From the NCBI RefSeq assembly GCF_002885975.1, contig NZ_POSP01000004.1, forward strand, positions 682,001-746,000: DNA of 64,000 nt. Direction: 5' to 3'. Numbering within the stretch: position 1 is the stretch's first letter; the number at the start of each line of letters is the position of its first letter. Both the position numbers and the translations under genes were made by a program. This document shows positions 28,459 to 37,700 of this stretch, piece by piece. This DNA is from Paucibacter aquatile (lineage in GTDB: Bacteria; Pseudomonadota; Gammaproteobacteria; Burkholderiales; Burkholderiaceae_C). The notes below the pieces were generated by a model. It did no database searches. It was not told where the DNA came from and worked only from the letters and a program-made list of their open reading frames with translations.

Positions 28459-29279
28459 GCCATCAGCTCTCGGGTGACGGTCAACAGCTCCGGCGCGTCC
28501 TCGATCTCGGTCGTCTGCCAGAAGGAAGGGCCGAGTGCCAAGGCGCTGCGCATGGCGTAACCCTGGTTCTGCCATTGGCCGATCATGGTTTGAGAGGCGG
28601 GGCTCAGCTCCGTCGCGCTGCGTGAAATCTCGATCCAGGCCACGCGGGGCTGGCTGTCAAGCTTGCGCGGCGGTGGCTTGAGGCTGGCGGTTTCAAGGCC
28701 ATGCGCCACGCCTGGTGGCAGGCGATAACCTGCGATTTCGACGCAGTCGCCTTGCGTCAAGGTCTGGCGGACCTGTTCCGCCAAGCCTTTTTGCTGGCCG
28801 TCCATCATGGCGGCGGCCGTCTTCAATCGAATGAACTGCTGCAGCACCAGCTTGCCTTGAGTGCTCGGCTGCCAGAAGAGGAAATGGCAGGCTTCGTCCA
28901 GGGCTTCGGCCACTGCCGGCGCGAGCAGGCAGCCGGCGCGCAGACCCCAGAGCGTCAGCGGGGCCTCGCGGCCCACTTGCGTGTTGAGGTATTCGACCCC
29001 GAGCAGGCAGTCCTGGATCCAGCCCTGCCAGGAGGCATCGCCAAAATCGCCATCGCTGTCGCCGCAGCCCTGCAAATCGATTTGCAGCACGGCGTAGCCG
29101 GCTTCGGCCAGCGCCCGCGCTTGCAGGGCGGCCATGCGCCGGCTTTTGTTCATCTCCTCCGCGAACGGCGGGAGGTAGAGCACGCGCCCGCGAAGCGGGC
29201 CCACAGGCCGGTGAAGCAAGGCATAGCGCTGGTCGGCGCTATGAGGGGCATCCAGGAATACGGCGTGCGGCGCGCTCAT
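28455..29279 (-). CDS. Hydrolase 2, exosortase A system-associated (alpha/beta fold)
   Basis: This 274-residue alpha/beta-hydrolase-fold protein matches the exosortase-A-associated hydrolase 2 family. It has VLYLPPFAEEMNKSRRM and IDLQGCGDSDGDFGDASW. The nucleophile elbow reads LWGLRAGCLLA, so the usual serine position (residue 114) is arginine and no catalytic serine is evident. It may bind rather than hydrolyse, perhaps forming a heteromeric pair with hydrolase 1, which is encoded immediately downstream with a 4-bp overlap. The acyl carrier protein gene ends 11 bp upstream. Confidence 0.87.
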   Translation of the reverse strand: MSAPHAVFLDAPHSADQRYALLHRPVGPLRGRVLYLPPFAEEMNKSRRMAALQARALAEAGYAVLQIDLQGCGDSDGDFGDASWQGWIQDCLLGVEYLNTQVGREAPLTLWGLRAGCLLAPAVAEALDEACHFLFWQPSTQGKLVLQQFIRLKTAAAMMDGQQKGLAEQVRQTLTQGDCVEIAGYRLPPGVAHGLETASLKPPPRKLDSQPRVAWIEISRSATELSPASQTMIGQWQNQGYAMRSALALGPSFWQTTEIEDAPELLTVTRELMA

Positions 29280-29290
29280 GCAGGCGTGGT

Positions 29291-29542
29291 TCAGCCGGCC
29301 AGCTTGGCGGCGACGAAGTCCACCAGGGAGCCGACGGTGGCGAAAGTCGCGCCGTCGATCTCATCGTCGTCGGTGACGATGCCCAGCTGTTCTTCCAGTC
29401 CGGTGATGAGGCTGACCACGGCCATCGAATCGAGCTCCGGCACGGCGCCCAGCAAAGGCGTTTCGCGGGTGAAGGTGGCGCTGCGGCCATCCAGACTCAG
29501 GACCTCGTCCAGAATCCTCAGGACATGCTTTTCTGTGCTCAT
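29291..29542 (-). CDS. Acyl carrier protein, exosortase A system-associated
   Basis: This 83-residue acyl carrier protein has the phosphopantetheine attachment motif E-L-D-S-M at about residues 36-40 (PELDSMAVVSLI), followed by an acidic helix. It would carry an acyl group as a thioester, probably loaded with help from the divergently encoded AMP-forming ligase and used by the acyltransferase-like proteins of the operon. I chose the ATG at 29542, which gives the standard length; the longer open frame upstream is not ACP-like. It is the first gene of the reverse operon that runs down to about 19804. Confidence 0.88.
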   Translation of the reverse strand: MSTEKHVLRILDEVLSLDGRSATFTRETPLLGAVPELDSMAVVSLITGLEEQLGIVTDDDEIDGATFATVGSLVDFVAAKLAG

Positions 29543-29740
29543 TCGGCTGCTTCGGTTGTAGGGCGCGGGGATTGCGCCAGCGGGCATCGCTAGTGGCGTT
29601 GCGGCGCGCGATCTTATCAGGCCGAAATGGCGCGATTTCCCTCTGTCAGCCCCCCTGCTCCTGGGGGGGAAGAGGTAGTTTTCACGCGCGGCACGAAAGC
29701 GCGGCGCCCAATCGCGTGCACACTCCCGCCTGCTCGCGTG

Positions 29741-29756
29741 CGGCACTGGGGCGGCT
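29741..29756 (+). promoter_or_regulatory. Possible sigma-54 promoter upstream of the acyl-CoA ligase
   Basis: CGGCACTGGGGCGGCT has GG and GC dinucleotides spaced as in the -24/-12 consensus (TGGCAC-N5-TTGC). The -24 half matches well and the -12 half poorly. It lies 73 bases before the ligase ATG. XrtA loci are often controlled by the sigma-54 activator PrsR, which makes the match worth noting. It is weak evidence in GC-rich DNA. The rest of the divergent gap 29543-29828 shows nothing else I can name. Confidence 0.25.
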
Positions 29757-29828
29757 GGGTTCAGCCCGGGGGCCATGCGCTACATTTTGAGCTCTTGTTT
29801 TCTGGCCTGCCTATTTGCTTGGTGAAGC

Positions 29829-31466
29829 ATGACTGAATCTAGTTCCGTGCCCGTTCGGGAAGCCCATTTGCTGCATGAGTTGATTCTGGTGAGCGCCGCG
29901 CGCACGCCCGACGCCCTGGCCTTGACCGCCGGCTCGACCCATTTGCGCTATGCAGAGCTGGCCGATCAGGTGCGCTCCTTCAGCCAGGGGCTGATGGGCA
30001 CGGGCCTGGCGCGCGCCAGCCGCGTGGGCATTTATCTGGACAAGCGCATCGAGACGGTGGTGGGCAGCTTTGGCGCACCGGCAGCCGGCATGGTGTTCGT
30101 GCCCATGAACCCCTTGCTCAAGCCCGAGCAGGTCGGTTTCATCATGGCCGACTGCGCTGTCAGCGTGCTGCTCACCTCGCCCGAGCGCTACGCCTTGCTG
30201 CAACCCACACTTGCGCAAGGCAGCAGCCTCAAGCACATCGTGCTGACCGAAGGCGCGGACGCCACGCTGCCCCCGCCACCCGAGGGCGTGCGCCTGCACA
30301 GCTGGGCCGAGTTCATGGCCGCCCCGGCCTGCGCCGGCCACCGCGTCATCGACACCGATATCGTCGCCATCCTCTACACCTCGGGCTCCACCGGTCGCCC
30401 CAAAGGTGTGGTGCTCTCGCACCGCAATATGGTGGCCGGCGCCAAGAGCGTGGCCAGCTACTTGGAAAACCATGCGCAGGACACCTTGCTGGCAGCGCTG
30501 CCTTTGTCCTTCGATGCTGGCTTCAGCCAGCTGACCACGGCGTTCCACTCGGGTGCGCGCGTGGTGCTGCTGAATTACCTGATGCCGCGCGATGTGCTCA
30601 AGGCCATGGAGCGCGAGAAGGTCACTGGCCTGACTGCAGTGCCACCGCTCTACATCCAGCTCTCGCAGCTGGAGTGGCCGGCCGCGATCAACGAGAACCT
30701 GCGCTATTTCGCCAACACTGGTGGCCGCATGCCGCGCGAAACCTTGGATCTGCTACGCCAGCGCGTGCCGGCTGCCAAGCCCTTCCTGATGTACGGCCTG
30801 ACCGAGGCCTTCCGCTCGACCTATCTGCCGCCGGAAGAGGTGGACCGCCGGCCCGACTCCATCGGCAAGGCCATCCCCAACGCCGAGATCCTGGTGCTGC
30901 GCGAGGACGGCAGCGAATGCGCGCCCGATGAGCCGGGCGAGCTGGTGCACCGCGGCGCCCTGGTGGGCCTGGGCTATTGGAACGACGCCGAGAAAACGGC
31001 TGAGCGCTACAAGCTGCTGCTGGCCGGCGTGGGAGGGCGCGAAGGCGGTCTGCAGCTGCCCGAGTACGCCGTGTTCTCGGGCGACAACGTGCGCCGTGAC
31101 GCCGAAGGTTTCCTCTACTTCATTGGCCGCCGCGACGAGATGATGAAGACCTCGGGCTACCGCGTGAGCCCGACCGAGGTGGAAGAGATCCTTTACGCCA
31201 CCAAGCTGGTCGGCGAGTGCGTGGCCTTCGGCGTGGACCACCCGACGCTGGGCCAGGCCATCCAGGTCATCGCCACGCCGCCGGCCGGCGCGGAAGCGCT
31301 GGACCTGGCCGCGCTGCAAGCGCAGTGCCGCCTGCATATGCCCGCCTATATGGTGCCCGCAGGCATCGAGGCCCAGCCCGGCCCGCTGCCGCGCAACCCG
31401 AACGGCAAGATCGACCGCAAGCTGCTGTCCACCGCCTGGGTCGAGCGCCAGCAGACTTCGGCCTGA
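29829..31466 (+). CDS. Acyl-CoA ligase (AMP-forming), exosortase A system-associated
   Basis: This 545-residue ANL-superfamily enzyme activates an acid as an acyl-adenylate and transfers it to a thiol, CoA or possibly the ACP encoded divergently. Motifs are LYTSGSTGRPKGVVLSH near residue 182, YGLTEAF, the GDNVRRDAEGFLYFIGRRDEMMKTSGYRVSP hinge region, and a C-terminal catalytic Lys in NPNGKIDRK. It matches the exosortase-A-associated ligase family (ligase_PEP_1). The substrate acid is unknown. The PLP decarboxylase follows after 71 bp on the same strand and is its usual partner in such loci. Confidence 0.9.
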   Translation: MTESSSVPVREAHLLHELILVSAARTPDALALTAGSTHLRYAELADQVRSFSQGLMGTGLARASRVGIYLDKRIETVVGSFGAPAAGMVFVPMNPLLKPEQVGFIMADCAVSVLLTSPERYALLQPTLAQGSSLKHIVLTEGADATLPPPPEGVRLHSWAEFMAAPACAGHRVIDTDIVAILYTSGSTGRPKGVVLSHRNMVAGAKSVASYLENHAQDTLLAALPLSFDAGFSQLTTAFHSGARVVLLNYLMPRDVLKAMEREKVTGLTAVPPLYIQLSQLEWPAAINENLRYFANTGGRMPRETLDLLRQRVPAAKPFLMYGLTEAFRSTYLPPEEVDRRPDSIGKAIPNAEILVLREDGSECAPDEPGELVHRGALVGLGYWNDAEKTAERYKLLLAGVGGREGGLQLPEYAVFSGDNVRRDAEGFLYFIGRRDEMMKTSGYRVSPTEVEEILYATKLVGECVAFGVDHPTLGQAIQVIATPPAGAEALDLAALQAQCRLHMPAYMVPAGIEAQPGPLPRNPNGKIDRKLLSTAWVERQQTSA

Positions 31467-31537
31467 ATGACCACTGATTGACCGCTGATCGACCGCTGAG
31501 CCGCCACCCATTCCCAGAAGACGTTCCCGAACCCACC

Positions 31538-32803
31538 ATGTCTGACGCCACGCCCACCCCCAAGCGCGCTCCGGTGCACGCCCCCATGACCCAGTTCCCG
31601 CAAGCGGCCGACGGCTCGCTGCAGATCGGCGGTCAAAGCCTGAGCCTGCTGGCCGAGCGCGTGGGTCAGACTCCGTTCTATGCCTACGACCGTGGCCTGT
31701 TGCGTGAGCGCGTGGCCCAGTTGCGCGCTGCCCTGCCCAAGCAGGTCAAGCTGCACTATGCGATGAAGGCCAATCCGCTGCCCGCCGTGGTGGGCTGGAT
31801 GGCCGGTTTGGTCGACGGCATCGACGTGGCCTCGGCCGGCGAGTTGCAAGTGGCGCTCAATGCCGGCGCCGATCCGGTCGAGATCAGCTTTGCCGGCCCC
31901 GGCAAGCGGGACATCGAGCTCCAACAAGCCGTGGCGGCTGGTGTGCTGGTCAATGTGGAGTCAGCAAGAGAGCTGCCAGTGCTGGCCGCTGCGTCCCAGC
32001 GTTATGGTCTGCCGGCCCGCGTGGCCGTGCGTGTCAACCCCGACTTCGAGCTCAAGGGTTCGGGCATGAAGATGGGCGGCGGCCCCAAGCAATTCGGCAT
32101 CGACACCGAGCAGATGCCCGAGCTGCTGGCCGAAATCGGCCGCCTGGGCCTGGCCTTCGAAGGCTTCCATCTGTTTGCCGGTTCGCAGAACCTGAAGCCG
32201 GAGTCCATCTGCGAGGCGCAGCAGAAGTCCTACGAGCTGGCCCTGCGCCTGGCGGCCCTGGCGCCATCGCCGGTCAAGTTCCTGAATTTGGGGGGTGGCT
32301 TCGGCATTCCCTATTTCCCGGGCGAGCAGCCACTGGACTTGAGCCCGATCGGCGTCAATCTGCAGCAGCTGGTCGAGCGCGCCGCGGTGGACATGCCGCA
32401 AGCGCATCTGGTCATCGAGCTGGGCCGTTATCTGGTCGGCGAGGCCGGCATCTACGTCACCCGCATCGTCGATCGCAAGGTCTCGCGCGGACAGACCTAT
32501 CTGGTCACCGACGGCGGCCTGAACCACCACCTCTCGGCCTCGGGCAATTTCGGCCAGGTCATTCGCAAGAACTATCCGGTCACCATCGTGCGTCAGCATG
32601 GTGCAGCGCCGGTGGCTGAGCGCGAGACCGCCTCGGTCGTGGGCCCACTGTGCACGCCGCTGGACCTGCTGGCGGATCGCATGGACCTGCCGGTGGCCGA
32701 GATCGGCGATCTGGCGGTGGTGTTCCAGTCGGGGGCTTACGGCGCCAGCGCCAGCCCCGAGCATTTCCTCGGCCACCCGCGCTGCGTGGAAGTGCTGGTC
32801 TGA
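31538..32803 (+). CDS. PLP-dependent decarboxylase, exosortase A system-associated
   Basis: This is a fold-III PLP decarboxylase of the diaminopimelate/ornithine decarboxylase group, 421 residues. The cofactor lysine lies in LHYAMKANP (Lys77). NLGGGFGIPYFPGE binds the phosphate and VGPLCTPLDLL carries the conserved active-site cysteine. It matches the exosortase-A-associated decarboxylase family; its amino-acid substrate is not known. I chose the ATG at 31538; an upstream in-frame start at 31478 would extend it by 20 residues and sits 11 bp after the ligase stop. It converges with the aldehyde dehydrogenase gene (27 bp between stops), marking the end of the exopolysaccharide region. Confidence 0.9.
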   Translation: MSDATPTPKRAPVHAPMTQFPQAADGSLQIGGQSLSLLAERVGQTPFYAYDRGLLRERVAQLRAALPKQVKLHYAMKANPLPAVVGWMAGLVDGIDVASAGELQVALNAGADPVEISFAGPGKRDIELQQAVAAGVLVNVESARELPVLAAASQRYGLPARVAVRVNPDFELKGSGMKMGGGPKQFGIDTEQMPELLAEIGRLGLAFEGFHLFAGSQNLKPESICEAQQKSYELALRLAALAPSPVKFLNLGGGFGIPYFPGEQPLDLSPIGVNLQQLVERAAVDMPQAHLVIELGRYLVGEAGIYVTRIVDRKVSRGQTYLVTDGGLNHHLSASGNFGQVIRKNYPVTIVRQHGAAPVAERETASVVGPLCTPLDLLADRMDLPVAEIGDLAVVFQSGAYGASASPEHFLGHPRCVEVLV

Positions 32804-32830
32804 GTCTCGGTCTCGGACCTCCGGCCCTGT

Positions 32831-34342
32831 TCAGGGGTTGATGCGCAGCCAGGTCGTTTTCAGCTCCGTGTACTTGTCGAAGGCATGGAGTGATTTGTCC
32901 CGCCCGTTGCCGCTTTGCTTGTAGCCGCCGAAGGGCACGGTCAGGTCGTCTTCGTCGTACTGGTTGACGTGCACCGTGCCGGCGCGAAGGGCGCGGGCCA
33001 CGCGGTGGGCGCGGTCGATGTGGCTGCTCCAGACACTGGCCTGCAGGCCGTAGGGGCTGTCATTGGCCAGGCGCACGGCCTCGGCCTCATCCTTGAAGCG
33101 CAGCACGCTCATCACGGGGCCGAAGATCTCTTCGCGGGCGATTTTCATGCCCGGGCTCACGCTGTCAAAAATGGTGGGGGCGACGAAGTAGCCGCCGGTT
33201 TCGACGCGTTGCTGTTCGCCGCCGACGACCGCACGCGCGCCCTCGCTGCGGCCCGATTCGATATAGCCCATCACCGTGCCCAGCTGCCCGGCGTCCACCA
33301 GGGCACCCATCACCGTGCGCGGGTCCAGTGGGTCACCGGCCTGGTATTTGGGCGCCTCGGCGGCCAGCAGCGCCAGGAACTCATCGGCGATGCTGTCATG
33401 GACCAGCACGCGTGAAGGGGCATTGCAGCTCTCGCCCTGGTTGAAGAACATGCTGCCGGCCACGGTTTTGGCGGCGCGCGGCAGGTCGTCGAAATCGGGA
33501 AAGACCAGGAAGGCCGACTTGCCGCCCAGCTCGTTGTAGACCCGTTTGAGGTTGCTGCGGCCCGCGTACTCCAGCATCTTGCGGCCCACGCGAGTGGAGC
33601 CGGTGAAACCGACGGCATCCACATCCATGTGTAGGGCGAGCGCCTCGCCGGCCTCATGGCCGTAGCCGGGCACCACATTGAAGACCCCCGGCGGCAGGCC
33701 GGCGTCCAGTGCCAGTTCGGCCAGGCGCAGCGCCGTCAGTGGCGACTTCTCGCTGGGCTTGAGCACCACCGAGTTGCCGGCCGCCAAGGCCGGCCCCAGC
33801 TTCCAGGCGGCCATGATCATGGGGTAGTTCCAGGGCACGATGGCGCCGATCACGCCCATTGCCTCGCGCTGGATCAGGGCCAGGGCATTGGGGCCTGTGG
33901 GCGCGATCTCGTCGTAGATCTTGTCGATGGCTTCGGCATACCAGGCGATGCAGCGCGCGGTGGAGGGCACATCGACGGCCAGCGAGTACTGGATGGGCTT
34001 GCCCATGTCCAGGGTCTCCAGCAGGGCCAGCTCCTCCTTGGCCGCCAGGATTTTCTCGGAGAAGGCTTGCAGCACCCGCTTGCGCGCGGCCGGCGCGCGG
34101 CGGGCCCAGCGGCCGTCGTCAAAGGCCGCGCGGGCCGAGGCCACGGCGGCGTCAATGTCAGCAGCCTGGCCACGCGACACAGCGCCGAGGCTGCGGCCGT
34201 TGAGGGGCGAGATGCAGTCGAACTGCAGGCCAGCCTGGGTGTCGACCCGGCGGCCTTCGATGACGGGGCGGCCGTCGATCTGCACGGCGGCGGCGCGCGC
34301 GGCCCAGTCGATGCTGGGGCGGGTGGAGGAGGAACTGCTCAT
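32831..34342 (-). CDS. puuC: Gamma-glutamyl-gamma-aminobutyraldehyde dehydrogenase
   Basis: This 503-residue aldehyde dehydrogenase oxidises gamma-glutamyl-gamma-aminobutyraldehyde to the acid with NAD(P)+ in the putrescine pathway. It shows IGAIVPWNYPMIMAAWK (cofactor site), GFTGSTRVG, the general base in NELGGKS, and the catalytic cysteine near residue 305 in FNQGESCNAPS. The C-terminal VPFGGYKQSGNGRDKSLHA segment is typical of PuuC. I placed the start at the ATG at 34342; the longer frame overlaps the porin-like gene. Context with puuA, puuB and puuD upstream supports the specific assignment. Confidence 0.9.
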   Translation of the reverse strand: MSSSSSTRPSIDWAARAAAVQIDGRPVIEGRRVDTQAGLQFDCISPLNGRSLGAVSRGQAADIDAAVASARAAFDDGRWARRAPAARKRVLQAFSEKILAAKEELALLETLDMGKPIQYSLAVDVPSTARCIAWYAEAIDKIYDEIAPTGPNALALIQREAMGVIGAIVPWNYPMIMAAWKLGPALAAGNSVVLKPSEKSPLTALRLAELALDAGLPPGVFNVVPGYGHEAGEALALHMDVDAVGFTGSTRVGRKMLEYAGRSNLKRVYNELGGKSAFLVFPDFDDLPRAAKTVAGSMFFNQGESCNAPSRVLVHDSIADEFLALLAAEAPKYQAGDPLDPRTVMGALVDAGQLGTVMGYIESGRSEGARAVVGGEQQRVETGGYFVAPTIFDSVSPGMKIAREEIFGPVMSVLRFKDEAEAVRLANDSPYGLQASVWSSHIDRAHRVARALRAGTVHVNQYDEDDLTVPFGGYKQSGNGRDKSLHAFDKYTELKTTWLRINP

Positions 34343-34368
34343 GAAAATCCTGTCGTGCTTGCACCAAC

Positions 34369-35799
34369 TCAGAAACTGACCACCACGGAGGAGCCCAGCA
34401 GGTGGTTGCGTTTGGCCCATTGTCCGTTGCTCGGGTTGCCGAATACGGCGCGGTTGGCGCCGTCGAGGCGGTACTCGAACTTGAAGATGGTGTTCTGGTT
34501 GAAGAGATAGTTCAGCCCCAGGGTCAGGGCATAACGGTTGGCGCCCTTGGAGGCCGTGTCGGGGTCGGGGTTGGCCGCGTCCCAGGCGAAGCCACCACCG
34601 CGTCCCAGGCCGTTGCGGCTGTCGTCGCTGCTGTAGCCGAACAGGCCGCCGCCGTTCTTGGCGTTGCGCAGATAGTCCATCCGTGCCACCGCTTCCCAGC
34701 GCGGGATGAATTTGTAGCCGACCAGGGTGGACAGCCCGGTCCAGCTGGCGTCGCGCAGTTGGCCGTCTTCGTTGAAGATGGCGCTGCCGCGCTGGCGGCC
34801 CCAGCTGATCTGGCCTTGGACCGTCCAGTCACCGCGGATGAAGTAGGCATCGGCCTCGAGCAGGTCGACGCGCGTGTCGCGGCCGTTGGCATCGGCAAAG
34901 CGCAGATCACCGTTGGCGTCCACGCCATCGGCGGCGTAGTTGTAGGCCTTGCCATGCAGGCCGGTGAAGCCGAAGCCCTGGAATTCGCCCTTGGCATAGT
35001 CGACGCGATAGATGAAGGCCGGGGTCTTGTTGCCCGGGGATTTACGGGCGATGTTGACATTGGCCAGGCCGGCCCGGATCAGCCATTTGCCGCGGGTCAG
35101 GTCCAGCGCCGCGCCGGTGTAGGCGGTAGGGGCGGTGAAGTCGAACAGCAGGTTGTGGGTGATCAGCTTGTTGAGCGGAGGCAAGGTCATTTCATAGCCG
35201 GTCCAGTCGGGGATCTGGCCCAGCCAGAGCCGGGTTTGCAGGTCGCCCAGCGGGATGTTGACGCTGGCCTCATGGACGATGGAGCCGGTGTTGAAGGTGG
35301 CGCCCACGCCGCGTTCGGGTGCCAGGGTCAAGCGCCATTTGGTGCCACCTTCCATTTCCTTCTGAAAATCGATCAGGGCCATGCCGAAGTAGCCGCTGTC
35401 GTAGGCGTAGGCATCCTTGTTGAGCAGCTGGAAGCTGCTGCTGTTGTTTTGGCGGTTGTAAATGTAGGTGGGGTCGATGAAGCCGCTGATCTTCAGGTTC
35501 TTGGTGCCCATGGCCTCTGCCGAGTCTTCCAGGGCCTCGGTCTTGACGGCGATGCGGTTGAACTCCTGGGCCTGGGCCGGCGTCATGCCCCACTGGGCGC
35601 TGCTGGGCGCGGCGGCTTTCTGCTCGGCGGCCTTGAGTTTTTCTTCCAGCTGGCCGACGCGGTCTTTCAGCGCGCGCAGTTCCTTGAGCAGCTCTTCATT
35701 GCTTTGCGCCAGGGCCGCACTGGGGTAGGCCGAGGCCAGCGCCAGGCTCAGGGCGGCCAGCAAGGGGGCGGCCGTCTTTGCGTTCGGGGTGGGCTTCAT
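34369..35799 (-). CDS. Outer-membrane porin-like protein, DUF3138 family
   Basis: This 476-residue protein has a signal peptide ending at AALAQ, a coiled-coil region (LLKELRALKDRVGQLEEKLKAAEQK) and then a beta-rich barrel-like part (KISGFIDPTYIYNRQNN) ending in VVVSF with a C-terminal Phe, as in outer-membrane beta-barrels. The layout matches DUF3138 proteins of Burkholderiales. Its place between the putrescine ABC transporter and puuC suggests an outer-membrane entry route for polyamines or related substrates, which is inference. It starts 78 bp after the potI stop and ends 26 bp before puuC. Confidence 0.8.
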   Translation of the reverse strand: MKPTPNAKTAAPLLAALSLALASAYPSAALAQSNEELLKELRALKDRVGQLEEKLKAAEQKAAAPSSAQWGMTPAQAQEFNRIAVKTEALEDSAEAMGTKNLKISGFIDPTYIYNRQNNSSSFQLLNKDAYAYDSGYFGMALIDFQKEMEGGTKWRLTLAPERGVGATFNTGSIVHEASVNIPLGDLQTRLWLGQIPDWTGYEMTLPPLNKLITHNLLFDFTAPTAYTGAALDLTRGKWLIRAGLANVNIARKSPGNKTPAFIYRVDYAKGEFQGFGFTGLHGKAYNYAADGVDANGDLRFADANGRDTRVDLLEADAYFIRGDWTVQGQISWGRQRGSAIFNEDGQLRDASWTGLSTLVGYKFIPRWEAVARMDYLRNAKNGGGLFGYSSDDSRNGLGRGGGFAWDAANPDPDTASKGANRYALTLGLNYLFNQNTIFKFEYRLDGANRAVFGNPSNGQWAKRNHLLGSSVVVSF

Positions 35800-35877
35800 C
35801 GCATCTGCTCCTTGGCTTGATTGGGTGGGTATGGGGAGGACGAAAGAGGAATCGGTTCTGTTGAATGGGCAGAGGAC

Positions 35878-36735
35878 TCAAGCGGCCCGCTGTGCGGCCG
35901 CCATGTCCAGGCTGCGCCGGCGTTCGGCCCTGGCGATCAGGTAGCTGGCCAGCACCACGCCCAGGGCCACCAGGACGATGATGACCGTGGCCACGGCATT
36001 GATGCTGGGGCTGACGCCCAAACGCGCGCGCGAGAAGATCACCAGAGGCAGGGTGGTCGAACCCGGCCCGCTCAGAAAGGCGGAGAGCACCACATCGTCC
36101 AGCGAGAGGGTGAAGGTCAGCAGCCAGGCCGACATCAGGGACTGCGTGATCATGGGCAGGGTCACCAGGCCGAAGACCTGCAGCGGTCGCGCGCCCAGGT
36201 CCATGGCCGCTTCTTCCAGTTGCGGGTTCAGCTCGGACAGCCGCGCCTGGATCACCACCGTGGCATAGGCCATGCCCAGCAGCAGGTGACCGAGCCAGAT
36301 GGTCATGGCGCCCCGCTCCGGGAAGCCCAGGGCCCGCTGCAGCGACACCAGCATCAGCAGCAGGGACAGGCCGACGATGACCTCGGGCATCACCAGGGGC
36401 GCATTGACCATGCCGGCGAACAAGGTGCGGCCGGTGAAGCGCTTGTACTTGACCAGGGCGAAGGCGGCAAAAGTGCCCAGCAGCACCGAGGCGCAGGCGG
36501 TGGCAAAAGCGATCTGCAGCGAAAGCTTGAGGCCGTTCAACAACTCACCGTCCTGCAGCAGCTCGGTGTACCAGCGTGTGGTGAAGCCGCCCCAGACCGA
36601 GGGCAGCTTGGAGTCGTTGAAGGAGTACAGAATCAGCGTGAATATCGGCAGGTAGAGGAAGGCAAACACAGCCACCAGCCAGCTGCGCGCGAACCAGCGC
36701 GTGGCCTGGGGGCCGAGCAGGGCACGGCGGCTCAT
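35878..36735 (-). CDS. potI: Putrescine ABC transporter permease PotI
   Basis: This 285-residue inner-membrane permease has six hydrophobic segments and the cytoplasmic coupling motif EAAMDLGARPLQVFGLVTLP, which contacts the ATPase. Together with PotH it forms the channel of a spermidine/putrescine-type ABC importer. The N-terminal ATRWFARSWLVAVFAFLYLPIF region is typical of the PotC/PotI type. The ATG overlaps the potH stop by 4 bp (ATGA). It is the last transporter gene before the porin-like gene. Confidence 0.92.
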   Translation of the reverse strand: MSRRALLGPQATRWFARSWLVAVFAFLYLPIFTLILYSFNDSKLPSVWGGFTTRWYTELLQDGELLNGLKLSLQIAFATACASVLLGTFAAFALVKYKRFTGRTLFAGMVNAPLVMPEVIVGLSLLLMLVSLQRALGFPERGAMTIWLGHLLLGMAYATVVIQARLSELNPQLEEAAMDLGARPLQVFGLVTLPMITQSLMSAWLLTFTLSLDDVVLSAFLSGPGSTTLPLVIFSRARLGVSPSINAVATVIIVLVALGVVLASYLIARAERRRSLDMAAAQRAA

Positions 36736-37700
36736 GGCTGGCCTCCTTTGCGCGCCGCGGCCGGGCCGGCCTGGCTTTCCGCCTGGTAGCGGTTGAACAA
36801 AGCCAGGGGCACGATGATGAGCAGAATCATCACCACGGCCACACTGGAGGCCATGGGCCAGTCGTTGTTGGAGAAGAACTCGTCCCAGAGCACGCGGCCT
36901 ATCATCAGGGTCTGTGGCCCGCCCAGCAGCTCAGGGATGACGAACTCGCCCACGCAGGGGATGAAGACCAGCATGGAGCCGGCGATGATGCCGGCCTTGG
37001 ACAAGGGTACGGTGATGCGCCAGAAGGCCTGCCAGGGTGTGGCGCCCAGGTCGCTGGCGGCCTCCAGCAGGCGCAGGTCCAGCTTGGCCAGATTGGCGTA
37101 AAGCGGCAGCACCATGAAGGGCAGGTAGGTGTAGACCATGCCCACCACCAGGGAGAAGGGCGTGTTCAAGAGCTTGCCCAGGGCAGGGATCATGCCGGCC
37201 GAATAGAGCAGCTGGTCCAGGCCCAGGCCCTCGATGGCCTCGGCCACCCAGCCGTGCTCGCCCAGCAGGCCTTTCCAGGCATAGACGCGCAGCAAGAAGC
37301 TGGTCCAGAAGGGCAGCATCACCAGCATCAGCAAGGCCGGTTGCAGGCTGGCCCGGGCTCTGGCCATGAAATAGGCGAAGGGGTAGCCGATCAGCAGGCA
37401 GCCCACGGTGGTGATGGCCGCGTACTTGAGGCTGGCCAGATAGGCCTTGAAATAGAGCTCGTCCTCGGTGATGAAGAGGTAGTTGCTGAGCTTGATCGCC
37501 ACGCGCAGCATGCCGTCCGCATAACTGACCAGATCCTTGAAGTGCACCGTCTCCATCTCGGAGACGCTGATCTTCAGCACGATCAGGAAGGGCAGCGCAA
37601 AGAACAGAAGCAGCCAGGCATAGGGCAGGGCGATGACAGCGCTGCGCCCCGTGGGCAGGCGCAGGCGGCGGAGCGGGTTCTTCATGGCGGCCGCGGTCAT
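36732..37700 (-). CDS. potH: Putrescine ABC transporter permease PotH
   Basis: This 322-residue permease has six predicted membrane helices and the coupling motif EAASDLGATPWQAFWRITVPLS. VIALPYAWLLLFFALPFLIVLKISVSE at the N-terminus is characteristic of PotH. I chose the ATG at 37700, which overlaps the potG stop by 4 bp; the in-frame extension to 38012 lies wholly inside potG and is not credible. It pairs with PotI to form the membrane channel. Confidence 0.92.
   Translation of the reverse strand: MTAAAMKNPLRRLRLPTGRSAVIALPYAWLLLFFALPFLIVLKISVSEMETVHFKDLVSYADGMLRVAIKLSNYLFITEDELYFKAYLASLKYAAITTVGCLLIGYPFAYFMARARASLQPALLMLVMLPFWTSFLLRVYAWKGLLGEHGWVAEAIEGLGLDQLLYSAGMIPALGKLLNTPFSLVVGMVYTYLPFMVLPLYANLAKLDLRLLEAASDLGATPWQAFWRITVPLSKAGIIAGSMLVFIPCVGEFVIPELLGGPQTLMIGRVLWDEFFSNNDWPMASSVAVVMILLIIVPLALFNRYQAESQAGPAAARKGGQP

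Noticed and set aside
29564..29579. Sigma-54-like site on the reverse strand before the acyl carrier protein gene
   Set aside because: The GG-GC spacing fits, but the predicted transcript would start about 10 bases before the ATG, leaving no room for a ribosome-binding site.
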